DNA of 64,000 nucleotides from assembly GCA_021613335.1 (NCBI GenBank), contig JAJTWR010000044.1:1485501-1549500 (forward strand), read 5' to 3'. This DNA is from Whitmania pigra (Eukaryota > Annelida > Clitellata > Hirudinida > Haemopidae). Positions within the stretch are counted from its first letter, which is position 1, and the number at the start of each line of letters is the position of its first letter. Shown piece by piece: positions 34,201-44,943 of the stretch. Below the pieces are notes generated by a model. That model saw only the letters and a list, made by a program, of their open reading frames with translations. It searched no databases and was not told the DNA's origin. A program made the translations under genes and the position numbers.

Positions 34201-35104
34201 AGCGATGTAAAGGTCAACCACTTTCTGACGGATATCTATCCATCTCCTTGGCAAAGCATGAGAAAGATCGTTGATAATTGCAATCGCGCTGACAAGTTTC
34301 TTGTTTTCCGGGGTATTATGACCTATTGGATGGACTCGTAATGAAATGGGTCATCAATCATGTTCTAGCGTCTCATACTCACCAAATTCAAACAATGATT
34401 TCAAACTTTCCTCGTGGGCAGCCAAATGTGCCGTTTCAACGGCCTTTTCCAGTAAAATTCTCTTTTCCTCTAAATCGACCTGAATGATCTGAGAAAGTTA
34501 TGAACAGCAGACAATCATTATCGCATGAGAAAGATCATTGATAAAGTGATGTGTACAGGTTAACTCGATGTGTTGCGTTCCTGCATGCGCCAATAATGAC
34601 AGTAGACGTAATGTGTAATGTTAGCAACCCAGCTGGCACGGCCAGGGAGTGTAAAAGCAGTACTACCTGGAGTTCTTTACGCTGACATTTTAAGGTCTGC
34701 AAGTCACCGCCGAGAGGTTGCTGACGTGAACAGCCTTCTTCCTGTCTTGTCAACCACTCGCTGAGGTCGGTCAGTATCTTCATCACCTGCTCCAAATACT
34801 GCAGCAAAACTTTCGATTGGTTCCTGCACAGAAAATTTAGCAGACATCCGAGAAACGTGTAGGATAAAAAATTTAATGCAAACTGCTCTGCATTCTTGTG
34901 ACTTCTGTTGAGAGAATCCTTCAAGGCATCGATTTCCTTCGTCAGGAAATCCTCCTTTCCAGATGTATTCCGCTCCTTGGAGTGATGTTCGTTCTGTGAA
35001 ATATTTCTATGTGCCTCCTTCTCAAACTTCAATTCCTGCAAGAGATTGTTGATGCCCAATAAAAAGGTTGATGTGTAGCAGATCAAGAATTCCATTTTTA
35101 TTTC
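25295..35104 (-). CDS. dystrophin-like protein, C-terminal half
   Basis: Exons run right to left. Spectrin-repeat exons lie near 35041-34870, 34825-34673, 34485-34383, 34325-34186, 32505-32400, 30835-30705 and 30475-30375. The WW domain is split near 30300-30245 ([10 protein letters not shown]) and 30200-30115 ([12 protein letters not shown]). [14 protein letters not shown] (about 29830-29757), 29692-29505, 29403-29356 and 29297-29140 form the EF-hand region ([17 protein letters not shown]). 28871-28720 and 28562-28451 form the ZZ zinc finger ([27 protein letters not shown]). 28381-28251 reads [21 protein letters not shown]. 25677-25604 and 25529-25295 end the coiled coil ([13 protein letters not shown]) at a TGA. 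Dystrophin links actin to the dystroglycan complex. No calponin-homology actin-binding domain is seen. Several small junctions are unresolved. Confidence 0.88.
25792..26640 (+). pseudogene. hAT/DUF4371-like transposase remnant
   Basis: Broken frames read [21 protein letters not shown], then [14 protein letters not shown] and [15 protein letters not shown], the style of hAT-related DUF4371 / MYM-finger transposases (TRW...AVK...L; LQ...NL..A). CAGTGGCGTAGCTAGG at 25792 resembles a terminal inverted repeat common to such elements; the right end was not found. It lies in a dystrophin intron, on the opposite strand. Confidence 0.5.
26853..26890 (+). mobile_element. hAT-like terminal repeat fragment
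   Basis: CAGTGGTTCACAACCTCAGG followed by CCCGGGGCC resembles the end of Charlie-type hAT elements. No partner end or target duplication was found. Confidence 0.4.
28996..29057 (+). repeat. 31-bp tandem duplication
   Basis: AATTGATAAGTTAATGATA followed by (T/C)GTAAAGTATA occurs twice in tandem inside a dystrophin intron. Unlike the PDS5 and C2CD3 arrays it lies mid-intron. Confidence 0.75.
30900..32300. other. intronic stretch of the dystrophin gene
   Basis: I find no certain exon between about 30.84 and 32.1 kb. A minus-strand frame at about 32240-32140 ([13 protein letters not shown]) follows a TTTCAG acceptor and could be a small spectrin-repeat exon. Confidence 0.4.
32520..34185. other. 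1.7-kb dystrophin intron with repeats
   Basis: Very AT-rich. It holds a CCAGGGAC-family fragment at 33196-33300 and copy B of the dispersed repeat at 33884-34010. No exon is supported. Confidence 0.5.
33884..34010 (+). repeat. dispersed repeat, copy B
   Basis: TTATCAAAATTGGATGCCAA, TAATAATGTTAAG and ACCCTTAG match 12530-12625. It begins AGTGACGTAACAAAGG, which looks like a transposon end. Confidence 0.6.
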
Positions 35105-36110
35105 TTCTACTCCCGTAAACATGCAAATAATCTGGCATCATAATCCTTGCGGGTGCTATACGAAACGCCCGGTGTTATTTTGTGATCCTCCTGTGTTTAT
35201 TCCGAATTCCATACACAAACATGAAGACATTAATTTATGAAGGAATAAGAAAATGCTCCTCCAAGATCAAATATTCTGCTAGCGTTCTCGGCGAGAGATC
35301 CACCTAGTAAGCGGCTTGATTAGGAGAAACTTTCATGGAAAATTGTGGTTCCAAATCAATTTTGAAATCACGAAAATCACTTCTTTGAGAGAATTTCATT
35401 TAAAAATGTGTTCGAAAAGTTCGATTTAGATTGATTAAATTTACAATTGAAAGTCATTTCATTGACAAATTTCATGTAATAAGCATGTAATTTCATGATT
35501 TTAAGCTGAGGGAAGAAATGCAGATAAATGCCGACGTGTGCGTCATCGGAAGAAAATGTGAATAAACATCGACATTTTCTGATGCATCGTGCATCGTCCA
35601 AATCTGAAACATTTCTGTCACGTTCTTTGTTTTCCATCGATCGACGAAGAAATTTTTCACATTGAACCGAGTACTTTCTAGTACACAAAATTCGATTGTT
35701 GTTAAACTCTGCGTGCCATAAACAAATGAGAATTTGTGGATGGTAACGAAATTAAAGAAAGTCACCGCAGCAGCTAATGAGAAGATTAGCAGCCGGGAAG
35801 TTCGGAGTCGGACACGGGACGAAGGATGGAGAATGAGTGAACGTCTATCGATATTTGCATGTATCGATGGATCTCCTCGTCTATTTTCGACGTCTAAAAC
35901 CCCTTTAGACATCTCTAAGACTTATGCATCACGATTAACTTTTGGACGAAGTGACAGTCCGTATACCTGGGAGGGGAGACTCGTAGAGAAAAATAATGAA
36001 AAACATCGAAAATCCCCGCCAGCCATAAATCAAAAGACTCGTAATGTATTGAGGTGTTCCCGAGAAGAGCGGCGTAGTCTGATTTATCTATGTGATCTTG
36101 ATTGCTGAAA
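35105..36110. other. interval of unclear coding status
   Basis: Overlapping open frames exist on both strands (35734-36108 plus, 35493-35912 minus). Neither shows a family motif, and the minus one contains a hydrophobic stretch. I cannot tell coding from chance. Confidence 0.3.
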
Positions 36111-39100
36111 CTAATTCCCCTCTCCTTGCGCGTCCAGTTTTGTCACGAGTGATATGTTAATTTGATAAGGCACAGTTTTTCTTGGAGGCTGTGATGAAGG
36201 CACGGAAATAGGGCTTCTTGGCAATTTGATTTTTAATCTTTTGTTCGCTTGCATTTCCACCTGAAAAATCACGACTTTTAAACATTTCTGCAGAGACGGA
36301 AAATTGTTAGCTGCGAGCATGAGAAGGCAGCCTGCAATTTCCATGACGAAGGAGCCATTTTTGCTGCGGTCTGTGTTATTATCCTAATGGTCTTCCCGAT
36401 TTATACGAGTGAGATTACCAAGCAAGCTTTTGTAAATTCAGCTTTTACCACGTCGTGTCCCTCGGATAAATCAGGTCCATAAGAAAATTCGTCGACTAAT
36501 TGCAGCCGTCAAATGGCCTCGAAACGATTTGCAAACATTTTGCCACGGGTTTGAAATAAAAAAATTTATTTTGTTTGAAATAAAAGAATTTATTGAATAA
36601 TTTTGTTTGTATAGTTTTGTAGTGAATTAGAACAAATAAAAAAAATCTTTATCGCCGAACGTCGAGATGAAATTATTTATTTTTCTATTGTCGCAGACCT
36701 GTTCTTCTGCCAACATCGAATCCAATCGCATCCAGTTTTGGAGCGTTTTTTTAAGAAATATCAATGCGTTGCAAAGCATTAGTTTTAGCAATTGTGTTGA
36801 GAATAAAATGAAACCAAGCAGAAAACGGTAATGTGGAAGAAAAGCTTAAAGATCCCAAAGGTGTGGTTTGTTGGATTCTGCTCTGTGGATGCGAGCATGT
36901 GCACCACACGAGTCTGGCTCAGCAATATCTGATTAGATTATCTCTCGGGAGGAGTCCAGGACGCAAGAAAATGGAATTGCAGAAGAGTGTCCAGCTTGCA
37001 TGCTCAATAAAATGGAGACGTCTTGCGAGACCAATGCGTGTTTCCTGATGAGTCCAATTGTTCATTCACATCAACTAATCCTCTGGCGCACATTCCGCTC
37101 ATCAGTTCTTGGGGCCGACTTCCTTTCTTACACGTACTCCCGACTTATTTATTACTTGTGCACACATTTTTTGAAGAACGGACAATTTTTCTCAAAAAAA
37201 GAAAAAGTGGAACGACAAACTGATGTCGCCTTGTTGTTGTGAATTGAAGCGAACGCATTCCGAGGGAGCTAAATAAAGTTTAAAATACACTTTTTATAAT
37301 TCATATTTAATTTTACCGCATCCTCGAACATGAATGAATCGCGATTAAAACGAAAATAATTGATTATTTGGTTCGATTTAAAGAGGAAACGTTAAGAGAG
37401 TGACTGCCTGTCATTTACTCGTTGAATTAGTTTTCTTTTAAAATTTGTATTCAGAGAATTGCGACAGCTTTTAAAACTGGGGGCCATTAAGAGCTGATAC
37501 AACGATTCATAAGTTAACAAAGACGAGGAGACAACGCTTGTTTTCGAGGAACTAGTACAAAATTGATTAGATCATGCTCTCCCAATGAAGGTCTGAAGAA
37601 TTAAAGTTTAACGATCGTCATTTGCAAAGAGAATTCATTTGAGGGAGATTTTCACCAAGCAATCAACATATCGACCATCTTGGGAGATCCGATCAACACC
37701 AATGGTAAGGCCGTTTTCTTAGAAAGAGAAGCAAAATGCTTCATCCATGAAAGTCCGGTTGCTAATCTTTAAACTTTTAATTAATTTTTAATTAATGTAA
37801 TTAATACAAAAATTTCTAGAAATTCAAAATTTGCCTAGACCGTCGGTAAGTAGCAAATTGATTAATTTAAGGAGCCTAGTGAGCATTGAGGATGCAATTT
37901 TATGTCTGATTAAACTCATAAGATGCCCGTGCCTTTCTTCGCAAAAGTGATTGATTAAGTCGAGACGAATGCTCAGAATGAAATATTGTTCGAATGCTTT
38001 GCCAGCATTTCTCAATTCTGATCAGAAGGAACGTTTTGCCAGGAAAATGTCTGCCTAGTGAGAAGGAAGTAGCAACTTAATGCTCACGTCTTTCCTATTT
38101 GCTTTTATTCATTTTTGTGTTCTTCATTCTATCAATCCTTTTTTGATTTGTGACAATAAAACATTTAATAATTTAATAGAGATTATAATTAAATGCAATG
38201 AAAATACATTTCAAGACTTAAACGTTCATGAAAAATCAAAATGCTTGCTATCATATTTTCTATCAATAAACATAATTAACAAACAAGTCGAGAGTTTCTT
38301 GAAGAACAAATTTGATTCGAAAATATTCTATTAACTAATATAATTAATGTAAATTGAAAAATAACTAATGCAATAATTAACATCCGAACATCCTCTAGTG
38401 GTTGAGCCTCATGTGGAGGAGAAATTGGAAAGTTCTGACAAAGCCGAATAAAACGTAAAGAAGCTGATTAATGCATCTTTGACAGATTAGTTCATATCAC
38501 CATTCAGAATCTTAAATTGCTTCAGTCCCTGAGTGTCGGCCTCGACTGGCGATAAAATTTACCACGTTCTGAATCCAGGAATTGAATTTTTTCTTAGTGA
38601 AATTATTTTAAATTTATTCCAAATTTTTCGTTTAAATTTTTAAGTCGACAACGCTCTGCTAGGGAGGGGGAAGAAATGCTGAAAGAAATTCGAATAATCA
38701 GAAGATGTAATGTGGACGCTCAACTCCCAAAGTAATATTGTGGACATGAAGTGCGTGTTTGACTGGTCAGTGCCATCCTTGTCCCCGGTGCCAGCACTCA
38801 GCATCGCACATCCCGAGGAACCAGGAGAATTCACATTTTGTTACGCAATTAATTACAGACGCAGTTGTTAGACAAATTGCAACTATTTGTCATCAAATAA
38901 TATGTCGAAAACTGCATCTCGTCTTAATTTCCCACTGACCGTTTTAATTTTCCAACAACAGCAAGTTTCATTTGTGGCTCATCCTCTATTTTTCCATCAC
39001 ATGCCACATGCTTCCTTTCCTGGGAATAACTCCAATCAATTCTAGCATATGTTTTCATTTTTCGGCCCATAAAACGAAGAATCACAAGCTGCTTCTGTTC

Positions 39101-40920
39101 GTCTTGAACTTCTGGAGATCGATAAAATATGTTTTTCTTTTTCAAAATGAAAAACGGCAAATGATTCGAGATTATATGCTCGAGCGAACGAAACATGTTT
39201 ACATTCTAATCTTCTTTTCAGGGTATTTTGCAAGAAATTCTTGAATCAACATCGAGCGGACGCTCCAGGACAAATTGCAGTGACACGGAACAGCTCGGTG
39301 CTTCTCTAACCGACAATTTGAAACAAAATCACAAAAAGTGAAAAAGATTGAACGCACAATAATAAGTACACGTTGCAACTGCTTTTATAATTGCCAGAAA
39401 CCATTCATTGTCTTGGAAAATGGAAAACAATTTTTCGAAGAAAGATAGAGCTTAACAGTCAACTAGTTGGGGAAGTAGCATACCTGTTTGTATGCTTGAA
39501 ATTCTCGCTTGTACGAAGCCTCAAGCCTCGGGTTCTTGGCGAGTAAAATGCACCATGAATCATACGCCAATTTCGTGATTTCGCGTCTCACTTAATGGCG
39601 GACAGTTTTGAACGCGCGAATGCAATCTTTGGAATGAAATGAAGGAAGGCCTCGTCTTTTGCATCCAGAAATCAACAACTGCTAATCCCTAAAAATTCGG
39701 AAATTATCATGTTGCACGAATGAATGAAAGCTAAAGAAGTCCGATGTCCGAGCTGTCAATGCATCTTAATTACGCTGCCTGTCATACCTAATTGCTCGCC
39801 TTCTTTGCAGAGAGCACTCCTCGTCTGAATGGGCCTCAAACAACTCAAACAAGCATTTCATTGGCTCCCTGAGGTCCGACAGTTGATAAAGGCCGTGTTT
39901 ACATGCAGTCCGGCAATGATTTCCAAGTCTAAACTCTTGAGAGCAATAATGAAAATGCACACGACCTCCGATGGTTTTGCGATTTATTCCCCCTTCCCCC
40001 CCCCCCCCTCCGGTGAAATGCCCCAAAGTCAAGCAAGTAAACATGAAAAATCTGGATCGGAAATGATATTCCAAACCTGATCTATAAATAGCTGTTCCCT
40101 CAGCAAGTCCTGAAGAACTGTGGAATCGAGGTTTTGACTTTGCTTTAGAGAATCGATGACGAATTGTTGAGAGCTGATGATGTTTTTCAAGGATTCCAGT
40201 CTGCATCCAAGGTGTCTCGATTCGACTCCCATAAAATTCTGCGAAACTCGTGACTCTTGATCAAACTGAATGGAGACAGGTTGCTTGAGATTTGAATCAC
40301 CGTTTCGCAAGATTTCCTCGAAGCGACACAATTGGCGCTTGTTTTGATGCTTGAGAAGCTTGAGGGCAACCATAGGATCTGTTGTCAAGTCCTGCCAACT
40401 TCTATCTTCGTCTGTAGCATCGTGGAAGCTGCTCGACCTGGCCTTTCTGTGAGCTTTGCCAGGTGGTGTCTCTGTATCGAGTTGTTGGCGATCAAGACTG
40501 TGAAGATGGTAGGACTTCAGAGGACATTTCTCACTGGTTTGGGGTTTCGAGCGCATCATAATCGGCGCCGGTTTTGCGTCGTCGTTGCCGAAACTTTTCC
40601 AAGATTCGGTGTTCCTTGGAAGTGAACCGGAAGACTTCTGAGCCCTGGAGGGGACGTATGAAGCACGAATTTGGTTTTCCATTTTTGTCTGCAAGCAAAC
40701 TCTTTGTCAGTAAAGATGAAATTTAAATAACTAGTATGAAATTTCCAGAGTACGAAATCACTGCTGATGCGAAGAAATTCTGCAGACTGTTAGATGACTT
40801 ACTCCGCACGATAGAGCAATGAAACCACGTTCCTCTCGTCGCCGTTTAAATATCGCTCCGTCGACGAATGTTTAACGTTTGGCTTCCGAGGATCTTTCCG
40901 TTCAATAATTTCCTGGAGTT
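36111..40920 (-). CDS. unassigned multi-exon gene, possibly the 5' part of the dystrophin-like gene
   Basis: Likely coding blocks, right to left: a long exon about 40688-40077 starting MENQIRASYVPS (ATG at 40682, after a CAG acceptor; a possible non-coding exon ends at a GTAAGT near 40804); about 39940-39788 (SDLREPMKCLFELFEAHSDE); about 39580-39484 (NPRLEASYKREFQAYKQ); 39111-38940 (EQKQLVILRFMGRKMKTYAR); a frame near 38830-38690; about 38015-37830 (AGKAFEQYFILSIRLDLINH); and about 36345-36111 (EIAGCLLMLAANNFPSLQ). The first exon is Ser/Arg/Lys-rich, then helical. I recognise no domain. It shares strand and order with the dystrophin exons to its left, so one gene with a novel N-terminus is possible. 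Exon joins were not proven. Confidence 0.4.
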
Positions 40921-43848
40921 TTAAATTTGTTGTAAAAGAAAACAAATAAAAAGAATAATTTCAGGGTTCGATGATTCATGATTTTCTCAAAGGGTAGATG
41001 GGTCATACGGAGATTTCATCAGAAGATGTGAACGACGTACGACTGGTGCGTCAACAGGGGCAGGTGGACATTAGGCTAGAACCAAAAAATATCATTTTTA
41101 TAAGTTAAATGGATGCCCCTCAACCCTGAAAAAAGCTGAAACGATATCCCTTTTACGTACAAGATTATTACAACATACTCATTGGAATTTGAAGATGGTA
41201 CGGCTGGAATTGACATAATTTTCCCCTCGAACATAACACCAACAAAAATTGCAGAAAGTATGTTTGACTTCCATCCATCCATTGATACATTGCTTGCGAG
41301 TCATCTTTCTTGGTTTTCCGTCGCATCACATGTTCCTTGCTCCAAAGAAACGCTTTGCTCGCAAGCAATTTGTTCTCGGGCGCCTAAGAATCTATCGAAG
41401 CATAACATCCAAGCTCGACTTGTTTTGCCAGGAACGGCAACGTGGATGAACAATAATTAGGCAGAGTAAGGACTGTCAAATGGATAACCATCTGATCGAT
41501 GAGAGGTTCAACTTTGAGTGCGAGTCATCACTCACGTTCTAGAACTCAGAGCACTGATCGAAACTGAATTCTGTGCACAAACGCGCGCGAGAGGAGACTG
41601 GATTACAATCATGTGCCAGTTCGCAACATCATGCCATCGACTATTTAGCATGGACTTCACAATTAATGTCTTTCGGTGCAAAACGCTTTGCAAGCACGTT
41701 ATTGAAAGAAACCTGATGTTGCTTTTATTTAAGAACATTTCAATAATTAGTGTCGCGTCTGTTGAGTTGTCAAATTGAGTTGAACGACCTAAAATTTATA
41801 TGCTTTGTATTTGTATCTCATTCTTCATTTATTATTTATTAATTAATTTAATAATCAATTTTAATATTCGCAGAATGCATAGATAGATTGTTCAACCAGT
41901 ACTGGTACCTTCTTCCTTCACGATAGGACGTGGAATGTCTCCAGTTGTATTTGGATGGCTCCATTTGCAATATTGTTGTGGACACTTGTTATATTGACGC
42001 ATCTGCGCTCGAGTCGTCCTGCTGCTCTCGGCATTGTTGAAAGTGTGTCACACCGATGTCATCGTCGTCTGTTTGTTTGTGGCTGTTGAAAAATCTCCTT
42101 TATTTTTTGCATCGGCGCTAATTTTTGGGAGGATAATAATTAGGATTAATCCAAATTATGTCATAGACATAATAATCATACTGATAAAAATAACTTAATA
42201 AAACTACTGACTATGAACACAAAAAACACAATTAATTTAATCCTCTTGGCATTCACTTCTCGAACAATAAGACATCGAGATTATGGACAATCATGTTATT
42301 TATCATGTTGATACAAGATGGAATGACTGGCTAATCGTTTGTAGGCTTGTGGAAAATTCGGTGGTATTTAGCTTAACAAAAGCAGCTTTCTTTGTTTTCA
42401 ATCAAGTCATTAGTTTATGCCTCAAACATCTCTACGGCGAAACAGACTCTCGTTTTACTATATCGTCTCAAGAAAATTGATGTCTCTAAAATGTGGCCAT
42501 GATTTTAGCTATGAGTAATGCGTTTAAAATAGATGTTTTTATAATTATCTTTAACGTGCAACTGATGAAAAAACGCTTAAAATCAATAAAGAATGTGCAA
42601 AAGCATTTCTTATTAAGGTGAATTGGTTAGTTGATTATAATTACTTATTATTAAGCCAGGAAGTTATTGAACTGAATTCGCATAGGATGTTAGCTTGAAA
42701 ATATTTCATTTAATCTCGGGTGATTGAAGTAATGGAGGTGGACGTGCACGATTTTCGAACGTCTTAGTGGGCTTGGAGGATCTCTCCATATTGACCATCC
42801 AATTCATGGAATACACATCTGAAAAAGAAAGCATGAAAGTTGAAAAATTGCAAAAAAATAAGTTTTTAGAAGGGAGCTGTTCTCCTCCAATTTTTGTTGC
42901 AAAGCAAAATCGAGGTCATCTCAGAAGGTTGAGTTAGGGCTTGTCCCCTGGGAAAACTGAATGACGTTCCTGACAAAGAGTAAAAAGCATAAAGGAATGT
43001 TGAGTTATGAGAAGAAACTAACAAAAACTTTTTTTAAAGAAGTTTAACTACCAAGCATCAATCTCCATGTACTTTCTGCGTTTCTAGTTAAGCTCAATTG
43101 TTGTTATGTTGCATTCACAATAAAATGGGTCTGCTTTTAAAAATTGTTCTAACCCTCTGGCCACAATTAGATCTTCCAGCAGAGAATATTGATGTTAAAC
43201 TTATACTTTGGCGAAGGAATTACTCTATGGCATGTCTGGGATTTTGCTATGGGTTAGCCCAGAAGTTTTCTGACTCCATACTGTATCTCGATATAATAAA
43301 AAAAATTAAGGAGAATAAAAATTTGTACAACTTTTATTAATGATCTGCATTACATTTTTAAATCAATTAAAAATTCTCAGAAAACAGATAAATTGAATAA
43401 GCACAGCAAAAACAACTGCCCTAAATGTGAATAAATGGTTAGAAATAAATTTAGTTCTGATAATAAGTAAAATCAAATTCTCATGTAGGATCTTTGAAAC
43501 AGAATAAAAAAAATAAAAAGAATAAGGTCAAGCAATTTCACTGTATGAAGAATTCAAAGGTTTAACAAAATTAATTGCAACAAAAATCATGATATCTTGT
43601 GTGTGAGTGAGTGAGTGCTCATCAACACTATTATCAAGTGGAATGTTACTGAACCAAGGAAACAATTTATTGCCTGACTATCCACTCACTGCATATTCAT
43701 TGAAGTAATTTTATATCAAAAATAATTAAAGGATATTTGCAAACAAATTTACAATTGATGTAATAAAGTAATTTGAAAGTTCATAAGGCTGGCAGCTTCA
43801 TATGTATGAACAAATCTGATCTGGAAACCTTTAATAAGTGTCAGTTAA
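40921..43848. other. 2.9-kb intergenic stretch
   Basis: No gene is supported. Fragments of the CCAGGGAC-family element lie near 41075-41160 and 42880-42985. Small open frames near 41180-41460 and 41520-41780 overlap on both strands and show no motif. Confidence 0.5.
43666..43671 (-). promoter_or_regulatory. candidate polyadenylation signal of the GT92 gene
   Basis: AATAAA on the minus strand about 180 bases past the stop codon of the glycosyltransferase. Confidence 0.45.
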
Positions 43849-44943
43849 CTAGGGACCCGTCAAGCGGGTCAAAGCCGACGATTCATTAAATGTCAACAAG
43901 GAAACTTCTAGTTGAGGTCCCCAACACTTCAACATTTCATTCATGATGGTGGTGATATCCAAAGTTTTGTTTGTGTCAGGACCCCAGTCTTGGACCCTTG
44001 CACCCCAATAGTGAAGCATTCTCAATTTGTCGTGAGGTGCTTCCCACTGACGTCCTCTGGACAAGTGATTGTGGTGGACGGCTGCACTTCTCACATTTTT
44101 TGGCCTGTAGATGGGCTTGCTTAAAGCATTGGCAGGATCCTTGGTCATCCTATTAATTCGTCTTATGACCATATTTTGCGACCTGTCGCCACTACCGAGC
44201 ATCAAATAATTTGACATTGACACTTCTGAAATGTCTTCGGGAATTTTTTGCAGAAACCTCACTAAAAAGTTTTCCTTACAGTCATCCAAGGAAAATGGGT
44301 ACTCATCAATGTCTATGGCCATATGCCAGGCATGATAGTTTTTGAACTTTTTGATGAAATGGTTGTAGCATTTTATCTGTGAAAGCATAGGATTCCTGAT
44401 AAAGTTCCATGGAAAATAAGAAACAAGTCCTAGCTTCACATATTTTTGAATTTCATTTTCAAATTTTTCGTGGTCAAACATGAAGTGGTCACAAATCAAA
44501 ATGTGCTCCACACCAGCCAAGAAAAGGTAATGGAACCATTGTTTCAGTTCATTAATTGACCATTTTGCCTTGTCATAAGAATACAATCTCACCTGAAGAA
44601 CTGTAACAAGGTAGAAGTCATCAGATCTCACTGAATTTTGAAACAAAAAGTATTGCCACAGAGGAATGGAATATGATTTGTTGTTGATAATGACTTTATC
44701 TGACTCAGCGTAAGTAATATTTTTAGGTTTGTTGAGCTTTGCAAGTCTTTCCATTAAGGGAACCTCTGTAACATCTTCAAAATGGATAATCTCTCCTAGA
44801 TCATAACATTTCAAAGGTCTACCTGAGCAAGAGATATTGTTCATTTTGTAGAAATTATCAATTAGATAATTATTGAGAATTTTGTAAACATTGAACATAA
44901 AGAAAGCAGTCAGGAAAAGAGTATACAGTGGTTTCTTTGCCAT
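43849..44943 (-). CDS. GT92-family (DUF23) glycosyltransferase, type II membrane protein
   Basis: An intronless 364-residue frame. Residues 8-28 form a single hydrophobic anchor after a short basic start (MAKKP), as in Golgi type II enzymes. The catalytic part shows QWFHYLFLAGVEHILICDH, SQIKCYNHFIKKF, WHMAIDIDEYPF (the acidic D-x-D-like motif), HHNHLSRG and LRMLHYWGARVQDWG, all typical of GT92. Some members (C. elegans GALT-1) add galactose to core fucose of N-glycans; the acceptor here cannot be told. Length is a little short for the family (usually 400-500), mostly in the stem. The absence of introns in an intron-rich region could mean retroposition, but no poly(A) tail or duplication was seen. 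Confidence 0.88.
   Translation of the reverse strand: MAKKPLYTLFLTAFFMFNVYKILNNYLIDNFYKMNNISCSGRPLKCYDLGEIIHFEDVTEVPLMERLAKLNKPKNITYAESDKVIINNKSYSIPLWQYFLFQNSVRSDDFYLVTVLQVRLYSYDKAKWSINELKQWFHYLFLAGVEHILICDHFMFDHEKFENEIQKYVKLGLVSYFPWNFIRNPMLSQIKCYNHFIKKFKNYHAWHMAIDIDEYPFSLDDCKENFLVRFLQKIPEDISEVSMSNYLMLGSGDRSQNMVIRRINRMTKDPANALSKPIYRPKNVRSAAVHHNHLSRGRQWEAPHDKLRMLHYWGARVQDWGPDTNKTLDITTIMNEMLKCWGPQLEVSLLTFNESSALTRLTGP

Noticed and set aside
35734..36108. 124-residue plus-strand gene
   Set aside because: No motif or splice context, and it overlaps an equally long frame on the other strand; coding status cannot be supported.
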